The notes under the pieces were generated by a model. The model was not told the origin of the DNA and did not search any database. It was given only the letters and a program-made list of their open reading frames with translations. A program made the translations under genes and the position numbers. A DNA stretch of 64,000 bases from an uncultured Bacteroidales bacterium (lineage in GTDB: Bacteria; Bacteroidota; Bacteroidia; Bacteroidales; Muribaculaceae): positions 1 through 64,000 of the forward strand of contig CACYVC010000006.1 of NCBI GenBank assembly GCA_902777835.1. Reading direction: 5' to 3'. Positions 32,725 to 40,363 of the stretch are shown here, piece by piece (position 1 is the stretch's first letter; every line of letters starts with the position of its first letter).

Positions 32725-33852
32725 ATGAACACCAAACCATTTGTTTATGGCATGTCGGTTGAAGGCGAGCACTTCACTGACCGCGAACTCGAGACTAAGC
32801 GCCTGAAACTCAACTTTGAGAATGGAATCAACTCCATCCTTATCTCGCCACGGCGCATGGGCAAGACATCGCTCGTGAAGAAAGTCATGGGAATGATTGA
32901 CGCCCCCCAAATCAAGGTGGTGTATATGGACATTTACAAATGCCGAACAGAATTTGACTTCTACGACAAGTTTGCTTCTGCAATTATCCAAGCCACTGCT
33001 TCTAAAATAGACGCTATGGTGGAAAACGCCAAGAAGTTCATTACCAGCTTTACCCCAAAATTGTCTTTCTCGCCCGACCTGAATGCCGAGTTCACCTTAT
33101 CACTCGGCCTCGACAAAAACCGCAATTCGGCCGAAGAGGTCCTTAATCTCCCAGAGAAAATAGCACGAGAAAAAGGCATGCACATTGTGGTGTGCATCGA
33201 TGAGTTTCAACAAATTGGCGAAATACCCAACTCTCTCAGCGTGCAACGTGCCATGCGCAGCGTGTGGCAACACCAGCAAAACGTGAGCTATTGTCTCTTC
33301 GGCAGCAAACAGCACTTAATGGCTAATATCTTTTACAGCCGCAAGATGCCGTTCTACCAGTTTGGCGATATGTTCTTCCTCAAGCGAATCCCCACCGAGA
33401 AGTGGGTGCCTTTTATCACTTTGCGATTTGCTCAAACCGGCAAGAGAATAAGTGATAAACTTGCCGAGAAAATTTGTGTGACAGTTGAAAATTATTCAGC
33501 CTACGTGCAGCAGCTGGCGTGGAATGTGCTAGCAGTGAGCGGAGAACGAGTTACTAATGAGAGTTTCAACGATGGTTTAGAGGCGACACTGGCGCAGGTG
33601 ATTCCCCTATTTGTGGAGCAAACTGCCAATCTCACCACCTACCAGCTCAACTTATTAAGAGCCATAGTCGCTGGCACTCATCGTGACTTTGGCAAGAAAG
33701 AGACGACAAGCGTCTATGACTTAGGAACACGCTCCAACATCCCCAAGATAATAAAAGCCCTCACAGAGCGTGAAATTATTGAGACCTATGAGAATGGCAT
33801 CTTCATTGCCGACCCATTGTTCAAATTATGGTTCAAAAAAGAAATGATGTGA
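32725..33852 (+). CDS. AAA-type ATPase of the archaeal ATPase_2 family
   Basis: A 375-residue cytoplasmic ATPase. It opens with the family start FVYGMSVEGEHFTDRELE, Walker A SPRRMGKTSL (about 50), Walker B HIVVCIDEFQ (about 155), a sensor-like YCLFGSKQHLM strand, and a C-terminal winged-helix-like region (TSVYDLGTRSNIPKIIKALTE) ending IADPLFKLWFKKEM, the usual end of this family. Bacteroidetes genomes carry many such paralogues of unknown role, belonging to the STAND/MNS-like ATPases. It is followed after 5 bases by a radical SAM gene. Confidence 0.85.
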   Translation: MNTKPFVYGMSVEGEHFTDRELETKRLKLNFENGINSILISPRRMGKTSLVKKVMGMIDAPQIKVVYMDIYKCRTEFDFYDKFASAIIQATASKIDAMVENAKKFITSFTPKLSFSPDLNAEFTLSLGLDKNRNSAEEVLNLPEKIAREKGMHIVVCIDEFQQIGEIPNSLSVQRAMRSVWQHQQNVSYCLFGSKQHLMANIFYSRKMPFYQFGDMFFLKRIPTEKWVPFITLRFAQTGKRISDKLAEKICVTVENYSAYVQQLAWNVLAVSGERVTNESFNDGLEATLAQVIPLFVEQTANLTTYQLNLLRAIVAGTHRDFGKKETTSVYDLGTRSNIPKIIKALTEREIIETYENGIFIADPLFKLWFKKEMM

Positions 33853-33857
33853 CGGTA

Positions 33858-34481
33858 ATGGAAAAGCAAGAACTTTCGGCACCTTTTATTGGCATAGTGC
33901 GGCATCGTCTTGCCACCGACGGCAAGGGGGTGACCACGCTAGTGGCATTTCACAGCTGTCCATTGCGATGCAAATACTGCCTTAACCCTCAGTGCCTTGA
34001 CCCCGAGAAGGTGTGGCGCACCATCAGCACTGGCGACTTGCTCAACGAACTGCTGCTTGACAACCTCTACTTCCTCGCCACGGGCGGCGGGGTGACCTTC
34101 GGCGGCGGCGAACCGCTACTGCGCAGCGAGTTTATCGACGAGTTCTGCCGCATGAAGCCTGCTGAGTGGAAGGTCAACATCGAGACGTCGCTCAACGTGG
34201 AGCGCCACCACCTGGAACGAGTAATGCCGCATATCAACGAATATTTTATCGACATAAAAGACACTAACCCAGCAATCTACAAGAAATACACCACGCGCGA
34301 CAACACCCAGGTGCTCGACAACCTGCGGTGGCTCATGTCGCATGACAGAATGGCCGAGAAAGTCATCGTGCGCCTCCCCCACATCCCCAACCACAACACC
34401 CAAGCCGACATCGACCGCAGCCGTGCCATGCTCGAAGAGATGGGAGTGAAAAATTTTGACGAGTTCGATTATATAGTTTAG
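33858..34481 (+). CDS. radical SAM protein, glycyl-radical-enzyme activase-like
   Basis: A 207-residue protein from MEKQEL; a start at 33828 would overlap the ATPase by 25 bases and adds unrelated residues. The iron-sulfur motif is CPLRCKYC (C-x3-C-x2-C), followed by VTFGGGEPLL (SAM-binding GGE), IETSLN and YFIDIKDT. This is the pattern of PflA/NrdG-type activating enzymes without extra ferredoxin clusters. No glycyl radical enzyme is nearby, so the partner is unknown; coupling to the ATPase gene is tight. A terminator follows at 34534. Confidence 0.85.
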   Translation: MEKQELSAPFIGIVRHRLATDGKGVTTLVAFHSCPLRCKYCLNPQCLDPEKVWRTISTGDLLNELLLDNLYFLATGGGVTFGGGEPLLRSEFIDEFCRMKPAEWKVNIETSLNVERHHLERVMPHINEYFIDIKDTNPAIYKKYTTRDNTQVLDNLRWLMSHDRMAEKVIVRLPHIPNHNTQADIDRSRAMLEEMGVKNFDEFDYIV

Positions 34482-34499
34482 AGGGGAGAGGGAAGAGAA

Positions 34500-34526
34500 T
34501 CTAGAAAGTCTAGAAAAACTAGAGCA
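34500..34526. repeat. short nonamer array after the radical SAM gene
   Basis: Three 9-base units TCTAGAAAG, TCTAGAAAA, ACTAGAGCA. Same CTAG core as the nonamer array at 44083-44118. Confidence 0.55.
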
Positions 34527-34533
34527 AAAAAAT

Positions 34534-34575
34534 AAGAGGGAAGAGCCGCGCTCGGGGCTATTCCCTCTATTCTTT
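34534..34575. terminator. intrinsic terminator between convergent genes
   Basis: Outer stem AGAGGGAA (34535-34542) with TTCCCTCT (34561-34568), inner AGCC/GGCT pairing, then ATTCTTT on the right and a T-run-like TTATTTTTTT on the minus strand. It can serve both the radical SAM gene and pepP. Confidence 0.75.
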
Positions 34576-34592
34576 AAAGGCGATGGGGTTCT

Positions 34593-34634
34593 CTCACCTC
34601 TCAACTGAGAACTGAAAACTGAGAACTGACAACT
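34593..34634. repeat. heptamer array beside the pepP stop
   Basis: Six units CTCACCT, CTCAACT, GAGAACT, GAAAACT, GAGAACT, GACAACT, ending one base before the aminopeptidase stop codon at 34636. Confidence 0.75.
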
Positions 34635-34635
34635 C

Positions 34636-36033
34636 TTACTGTGCCATAAACTCCTCCACGTCTTTGGGATGATAAGGGATTATCTCCTTGCCGAGGAAGC
34701 GGCAGCCATCGGCGGTGATGAGCACATCGTCCTCGATGCGGATGCCGCCAAAGTCTTTGTATGTCTCAATCTTGTCGAAATTGAGGAACTCAGCGCAGTG
34801 GCCCTTAGCGCGCCACTCGTCGATGAGGTCGGGAATGAAGTAGATGCCTGGCTCGTCGGTAACCACGAAGCCTTCCTCGAGTCGGCGTCCCATGCGCAGG
34901 GCGTTAGTGCCAAACTGGTCGAGACGTGGACGGGTCTCCTCGTCAAAGCCCACGTAGATCTGTCCCAGACCTTCCATGTCGTGCACGTCCATACCCATCA
35001 TGTGGCCCAGTCCGTGAGGCAGGAACAAGGCGTGAGCGCCAGCTGCCACTGCCTCGTCGATGTCGCCCTTCATGAGTCCTAGAACCTTCAGGCGCTCGGT
35101 CATGAGTCGGCACACTGCCATGTGCACATCAAAGTATTTCACGCCGGGCTTAGCAACTTTGAGCACCAAGTCGTGGCAGTCCTCCACGATGCTGTAGATC
35201 GACAGCTGACGCGAAGTATATTTGCCGTTTACGGGCATCGTGCGGGTGTTGTCACTGCAGTAGTGCTCGATGGTCTCGGCACCGCAGTCGCAGAGCACCA
35301 GTCGGCCAGCCTCAAGCTCTGCCATCGATGGCGCGCCGTGCATAATCTCGCCATGCTGCGAGAATATGGTGCCGAAGCTCACCTGAGCGCCGTAGCTCTG
35401 AGCAATGCCGTTGATTTGTCCGCCAATGTATTTCTCGGTAACACCGGGCTTGATGAGCTTCATAGCTGTGGTGTGCATCTTGTAGCCAATGGCGCAGGCG
35501 CGCTCCAGCTCCTCGATTTCGAGAGGAGTCTTTGCCGAACGCATCTTCACCACTGCCTTGATGAGTTCGAGCGATGCGGCCTCTTTCTGCTTGCTTGGGT
35601 GTATGCCCAGCAGGTCCATAATCTGAATCATGGTGTCGTGGCGGTAAGGTGGCAGGAAGTGCACCTTGCGGCCCTTTGCCACTGCCTCTTTCACAAGTTT
35701 ATCAAGATCTGCCATAGGCGCGCTGTTAGCGACAACCACCTGAGCTGCCATGTCGGCCACGCTATCTACCGAGCCATACCACACGATATCCTCGATGTCG
35801 ATATCGTCGCCAAAGAGGGTCTCCTTGCCGCTCTCCACGTCGATCACGCCCACCAAGCCGTCGCGCTTCTGACCAAAGTAGTACAGGAACGACGAGTCCT
35901 GACGGAAGGGATAATAAGCATTGTTGGGATAATTGTTGGGTGCCTCGTTATTGCCAAAAAGCACCACCACGCCACTCTCCATGAGTTTTTTCAACTCATT
36001 GCGACGCTCTACATAAACTTCTTTGTTAAACAT
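34636..36033 (-). CDS. pepP: aminopeptidase P family (Xaa-Pro aminopeptidase)
   Basis: A 465-residue cytoplasmic metallopeptidase (family M24B) that removes N-terminal residues before proline. An N-terminal creatinase-like domain (about 1-165) precedes the pita-bread catalytic domain with all five metal ligands in order: Asp in VLCDCGAE, Asp in YCSDNTRTM, His in LPHGLGHMMGM, Glu in VTDEPGIYF and Glu in GIRIEDDVL. Length is usual. Transcribed alone from a promoter at 36152-36122; its leader consists largely of a heptamer array that touches the ATG. Confidence 0.93.
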   Translation of the reverse strand: MFNKEVYVERRNELKKLMESGVVVLFGNNEAPNNYPNNAYYPFRQDSSFLYYFGQKRDGLVGVIDVESGKETLFGDDIDIEDIVWYGSVDSVADMAAQVVVANSAPMADLDKLVKEAVAKGRKVHFLPPYRHDTMIQIMDLLGIHPSKQKEAASLELIKAVVKMRSAKTPLEIEELERACAIGYKMHTTAMKLIKPGVTEKYIGGQINGIAQSYGAQVSFGTIFSQHGEIMHGAPSMAELEAGRLVLCDCGAETIEHYCSDNTRTMPVNGKYTSRQLSIYSIVEDCHDLVLKVAKPGVKYFDVHMAVCRLMTERLKVLGLMKGDIDEAVAAGAHALFLPHGLGHMMGMDVHDMEGLGQIYVGFDEETRPRLDQFGTNALRMGRRLEEGFVVTDEPGIYFIPDLIDEWRAKGHCAEFLNFDKIETYKDFGGIRIEDDVLITADGCRFLGKEIIPYHPKDVEEFMAQ

Positions 36034-36082
36034 AGTTGAATAGTATTTAGTTTTGAGTTTTCAGTTATCAGTTGTGAGTTAG
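36034..36082. repeat. heptamer array forming the pepP leader
   Basis: Seven units with core AGTT on the + strand (AGTTGAA, TAGTATT, TAGTTTT, GAGTTTT, CAGTTAT, CAGTTGT, GAGTTAG), starting at the base next to the pepP ATG and lying inside the predicted transcript. Confidence 0.8.
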
Positions 36083-36121
36083 TCAAATGTCAGAAAAATG
36101 ACCTTTTTAAAAAAGAACGCT

Positions 36122-36152
36122 CAAAGTTAGCAATAAATTGCGAAACGTGCAA
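36122..36152 (-). promoter_or_regulatory. promoter for pepP
   Basis: On the minus strand, TTG (36152-36150), 20 bases, TAACTTTG (36129-36122). Expected start of transcription about 80 bases before the ATG. Confidence 0.5.
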
Positions 36153-36266
36153 TTTTTAAAACAACCTCAACAACAAATATACAACTTGAACAACACTTTT
36201 TTCAATGCACCATACACGATTTTTATAGATTTTGCTATTTTTGCAGATAAAACTGATAAAAGGGCG

Positions 36267-36309
36267 TTAGTTCTTTTAGGACTTTAAAGTCTTTAAGGTC
36301 TTTAGGGTC
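36267..36309. repeat. nonamer repeat array before the four-helix-bundle gene
   Basis: Units of 9 bases: TTAGTTCTT, TTAGGACTT, TAAAGTCTT, TAAGGTCTT, then TAGGGTC, ending at an ATG at 36310. A -7-like box TATTTTTG lies at 36236-36243. With the array at 36034 and the pepP promoter this accounts for the gene-free stretch 36034-36345. Confidence 0.75.
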
Positions 36310-36345
36310 ATGAAAAAAACACTAAATTTAAAAAGAAAAAGCATT

Positions 36346-36894
36346 ATGCCTGAGAAACTTATTCGCCACAGTGGCAACTACCGCAAATTGCTTTCTTACC
36401 AAAAGACGGAGGTTATTTATGAGATGACCTTCTACTTTTGCCACACCTATTTGAAGCTTGGTGACCGCACAATTGACCAGATGGTGCAGGCGGCACGCAG
36501 TGGAAAGCAGAACATTGTGGAAGGGTGTGCCGCTTCGGCAACTTCGGCAAAGACCGAAATTAAACTGCTTAATGTGGCTAAAGCAAGTTTGCAGGAATTG
36601 CTCGAAGACTACATAGACTATCTTCGCACACGGAACCACAGGCAATGGGAGAAGGAATCTCAAGAATGGGTGGCTATGCGAAAACTAGGACGTGAGCATA
36701 ACGATGCTGCTTTCTTTATGGAGATTTGTCGTACCCGCCCGCCCGAAACGATTGCTAACATGGCTATCATTCTCATTATGCAAGCCGACTACTTGCTTTA
36801 TAAACAGCTTGAACGGTTGGAGAAAGATTTCGTGGAAAATGGTGATTTCTCAGAAAAAATGGCCCGAATTAGGCGTGAACAGAGAGGTGTATAA
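36346..36894 (+). CDS. four-helix-bundle protein (S23/suffix-domain type)
   Basis: A 182-residue helical protein from MPEKLIRHSGNYRKLLSYQK; a start at 36310 adds 12 basic residues and is possible but less like the family. The segment VIYEMTFYFCH, DRTIDQMVQAARSGKQNIVEG, and TEIKLLNVAKASLQELLEDY is typical of the four-helix-bundle 'suffix' group related to proteins encoded in 23S rRNA intervening sequences. Role unknown; some relatives occur as lone genes between housekeeping genes, as here. No partner is apparent. Confidence 0.85.
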   Translation: MPEKLIRHSGNYRKLLSYQKTEVIYEMTFYFCHTYLKLGDRTIDQMVQAARSGKQNIVEGCAASATSAKTEIKLLNVAKASLQELLEDYIDYLRTRNHRQWEKESQEWVAMRKLGREHNDAAFFMEICRTRPPETIANMAIILIMQADYLLYKQLERLEKDFVENGDFSEKMARIRREQRGV

Positions 36895-36982
36895 TATGAC
36901 AGCAGTTGTCAGACAACTTTAATATATTAAAAAACACTACACTACAAGGCACATACTGTCCACACACAAACTGTCTTGCCAC

Positions 36983-39900
36983 TTAAACCGCGTCCATGGC
37001 AGTGATGGTGCGGAGGATGTCGAGGGCTTGGAGGACGGTGGTTACGTTATTGATAAGCATTGAGCGCTTCTTGTTTTTTTGGCGCAGCTGGCAGCGTTGC
37101 GGGTTGTGCTGCAGGTAGTTGATGATGCGTCCGAAGGCACGGGAGTTGTAATATGCCTTGTTCTCCTCACCCACGAAGTAGGCGTACATCTGGCCCTTCA
37201 TGAGGGCAATTTTTTCTATTCCAAGTCGGCGTGCGGTGCGTCGCAGTGGCACGATGCGGATGAGTTCGCGTCCAACGTCGGGAATCTCGCCAAATCGGTC
37301 ACGCAGACGCTCCTCGAAGTCATCCACGTCGCGCTGACTCTCCATATTGTCAAGTTCGCGGTAGAGCGATATGCGCTCGTTCTCCTGTGGCACATAATCG
37401 GCAGGGAACATGAGAGTCAAGTCGGTGTCGATTACGCAGTCGGCGGCAAACTCCACCTCACCGTCGCCACCTATAGCAATGTCGTCTTGCGCCTGCTCCA
37501 TGTAGGTATCGGCAAACTCCTCGGTCTTAAGCTCGAGCACTGCCTCCTTCAAGATTTTCTGATAGGTCTCGAAGCCCAAGTCGGCAATAAAGCCGCTCTG
37601 CTCGGCACCCAGCAAGTTGCCCGCACCGCGAATGTCGAGGTCCTGCATGGCGATGTGGATGCCCGCACCCAAGTCGCTGAAGCTCTCGATGGCCTGCAGG
37701 CGGCGTCTTGCCACCGACGTGAGAGGCACTCCAGGTGGCACAAGCAGATAGCAGAACGCCTTGCGGTTGCTGCGCCCTACCCTGCCTCGGAGCTGATGCA
37801 GATCGCTGAGGCCGTAGTTCTGGGCATTGTTGATTATGATGGTATTCACATTAGGCATGTCAATGCCACTCTCGATGATGGTGGTCGCCAGCAGCACGTC
37901 GTAGTCGTGATTGGTGAAATCGATGATGCGCTGCTCGAGCTGCTCTGGCGGCATCTGTCCGTGAGCGATTACCACGCGTGCATCGGGCACCAGGCGGTTG
38001 ATCATCGCGTTGAGGTTGTAAAGCGGCTCGATGCGGTTGTTGACGAAGAACACCTGACCGTTGCGCGACAACTCAAAGTTGATAGCTTCCTTCACCACAT
38101 CGTCCTCAAGGGCGTTGATGCTGGTGAGGATGGGATAACGATTAGCAGGCGGCGTGTTGATGGTGCTCAGGTCGCGCGCTCCCATGAGCGAGAACTGCAA
38201 GGTGCGCGGGATGGGCGTGGCACTCATCGTGAGAGTGTCAACATTGACCTTTAGCTGCTTGAGCTTGTCCTTGACGGCGACGCCAAACTTCTGCTCCTCA
38301 TCAACGACAAGAAGTCCCAAATCTTTGAATTTCACCGTCTTGCCAATGAGTTTGTGGGTACCTATAATAATATCGATCTTGCCCTCGGCAAGGTCGGCAA
38401 GAATCTGCTTCACGTCCTTAGGTTTGCGTGCACGGCTCAAGTAATCGACACGCACGGGGAAGTCCTTGAGGCGGTCGCGGAAAGTGTTGTAATGCTGGAA
38501 AGCCAGCACGGTGGTGGGCACGAGCACGGCAGTCTGTTTGCCATCGACGGCAGCCTTGAAAGCGGCACGTATCGCCACCTCGGTCTTGCCGAAGCCCACG
38601 TCGCCGCACACCAAGCGATCCATGGGTTTGTCCTTCTCCATGTCGGCCTTCACTGCCTGCGATGCCAGGAGCTGGTCGGGGGTGTCCTCGTAGATGAACG
38701 ATGCCTCAAGCTCCTGCTGCAAATATCCATCGGGAGAGAAGGCAAAGCCTTTTTCCTCACGCCGCTGTGCATAGAGCTTGATAAGGTCACGGGCGATGTC
38801 CTTGAGGCGGCCCTTGGTGCGGCTCTTGATGCGCTCCCACTTGCCAGTGCCGAGTTTGCTCAGCTTTGGCGGCACGCCTTCTTTGCCGCGGTATTTCGAG
38901 AGTTTGTGTAGAGCATGAATCGAGACAAAAATCACGTCGCCGTTGAGATATGACAGCTTTATCATCTCCTGCATGGTGCCGTTGAGGCGTGTGCGCAGCA
39001 ATCCTTCGAAGCGCCCAATGCCGTGGTCCTCATGAACGATAAAGTCGCCGGTCTCAATCTGATTCAACTCCTTGAGCGACAGTGCCAGTTTGCCCGACCG
39101 TGCCCTCTCACTCTTGAGGTTGTACTTGTGGAAACGGTCAAAAATCTGGTGGTCGGTAAAGACGCACATCTTGCGCTCGTCATCGACGAAACCCTCGTGC
39201 AGCGTGCGGTTCACTGGCGTGAACACAATCTCGTCGTGACGGTCGTCGAAGATGACGCGCAGGCGCTCAATCTGCTTTGCGCTGTCACTAAGTATATATA
39301 ATGTATAGCCGCGTTCAAGGAAATCGGTGAACGACTGGCTGATGAGATCAAAATTCTTGTGATAGATGCCTTGTGGCGAGCAGTGCATCGACAACTTCGC
39401 GTTGCCAGTGGCCAGACTCTCGCCATAGTAGAACTCCAATCGCCGCATGGCGTTGAGCGTGGTGAGAAACAGCGGCACATCCACCACCTTGAGCATCGCC
39501 TCGCTGTCGCACTCCTGCGCCTCGATAGCGCTCTGGCTCATCGTCTCCTTGCCAATGGCCTCCACACGCTGGATGAGCCAGTTGATGTCGCGCACAAGCA
39601 GAGTGACATCGGTGCCCACAAAGTCAAGCAGCGACACACCGGCACCGGCAGCCTGCATCGACGTGTTGTTGATGATGCTCACGCTCTGCAAGCGCTCCTG
39701 CGACAGCTGCGTCTCGACGTTGAAGGTGCGCACACTGTCGATCTCATCACCAAAGAAGTCGATGCGGTAAGGATATTCGTTGCTGTAGGAATACACGTCA
39801 AGAATTGAGCCGCGCACCGAGAACTGGCCAGGCTCATACACATAATCCACATCTTGGAAACCCAACTCACGCAAGCGCACTGACACCTGTGTCAAGTCCT

Positions 39901-40363
39901 CTTCCTTGCCCACCTCGAGGGTTACAGTCGATTTCTCGATGCTCTCGCGCGGCACCACCTTCTCGGCAAGCGCCTCGGGATAGGTCACCACCCATCGCAG
40001 GTCGCCATCGGTGTGCCATCGGTTGAGGACTTCGGTGCGCAGAATCTCCTGAGGCGCATCGACCTGACCATACTTGATGTCGCGCTTGTAGCCCGAAGGG
40101 AAGAGCAGCACCTGCGCCTCGCTGGTGAGCTGGCACAGGTCATGATATATGTATCCCGCCTCGTCAAGGTCGTTGGCAATGATAAGATAAGGCGCGGCGC
40201 CTTTGGGCAACGCCGTGAACATCATCGCCGCTGCCGAGCCAGCAAGTCCGTCAACCACCACACGGTTAGCTTTGCCGGTCACCAAGCGCTTGAGTGCGGC
40301 ACGCTGTGCCGGGGTGAATAGCAACTGGCTCAGCTCGCTAAGTTGAAGAGGCGACGGTTTCAC
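36983..40363 (-). CDS. mfd: transcription-repair coupling factor Mfd
   Basis: A 1126-residue SF2 translocase that removes stalled RNA polymerase and recruits UvrA. Order: UvrB-like N-terminal domains (YPEALAEKV, YVYEPGQFSVRGSILDVYS), RNA-polymerase interaction domain (about 450-520, GDFIVHEDHGIGRFEGLL), helicase with Walker A CGDVGFGKTE (about 585), DEEQKFG (about 690), MSATPIPRTLQ, QLRGRVGRS, and the C-terminal TRCF domain. Length is usual. Its start overlaps the stop of the upstream S41 protease gene by 4 bases (ATGA), so translation is probably coupled. Confidence 0.97.
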   Translation of the reverse strand: MKPSPLQLSELSQLLFTPAQRAALKRLVTGKANRVVVDGLAGSAAAMMFTALPKGAAPYLIIANDLDEAGYIYHDLCQLTSEAQVLLFPSGYKRDIKYGQVDAPQEILRTEVLNRWHTDGDLRWVVTYPEALAEKVVPRESIEKSTVTLEVGKEEDLTQVSVRLRELGFQDVDYVYEPGQFSVRGSILDVYSYSNEYPYRIDFFGDEIDSVRTFNVETQLSQERLQSVSIINNTSMQAAGAGVSLLDFVGTDVTLLVRDINWLIQRVEAIGKETMSQSAIEAQECDSEAMLKVVDVPLFLTTLNAMRRLEFYYGESLATGNAKLSMHCSPQGIYHKNFDLISQSFTDFLERGYTLYILSDSAKQIERLRVIFDDRHDEIVFTPVNRTLHEGFVDDERKMCVFTDHQIFDRFHKYNLKSERARSGKLALSLKELNQIETGDFIVHEDHGIGRFEGLLRTRLNGTMQEMIKLSYLNGDVIFVSIHALHKLSKYRGKEGVPPKLSKLGTGKWERIKSRTKGRLKDIARDLIKLYAQRREEKGFAFSPDGYLQQELEASFIYEDTPDQLLASQAVKADMEKDKPMDRLVCGDVGFGKTEVAIRAAFKAAVDGKQTAVLVPTTVLAFQHYNTFRDRLKDFPVRVDYLSRARKPKDVKQILADLAEGKIDIIIGTHKLIGKTVKFKDLGLLVVDEEQKFGVAVKDKLKQLKVNVDTLTMSATPIPRTLQFSLMGARDLSTINTPPANRYPILTSINALEDDVVKEAINFELSRNGQVFFVNNRIEPLYNLNAMINRLVPDARVVIAHGQMPPEQLEQRIIDFTNHDYDVLLATTIIESGIDMPNVNTIIINNAQNYGLSDLHQLRGRVGRSNRKAFCYLLVPPGVPLTSVARRRLQAIESFSDLGAGIHIAMQDLDIRGAGNLLGAEQSGFIADLGFETYQKILKEAVLELKTEEFADTYMEQAQDDIAIGGDGEVEFAADCVIDTDLTLMFPADYVPQENERISLYRELDNMESQRDVDDFEERLRDRFGEIPDVGRELIRIVPLRRTARRLGIEKIALMKGQMYAYFVGEENKAYYNSRAFGRIINYLQHNPQRCQLRQKNKKRSMLINNVTTVLQALDILRTITAMDAV

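Noticed and set aside
32515-32991. Minus-strand frame reading through both palindromes and into the ATPase gene
   Set aside because: It overlaps two well-supported genes and its repeated CSPxGVTPS peptide simply translates the palindromes.
37079-38254. 391-codon open frame antisense to mfd
   Set aside because: Fully inside the mfd helicase region; Leu/Val/His-rich shadow without motifs.
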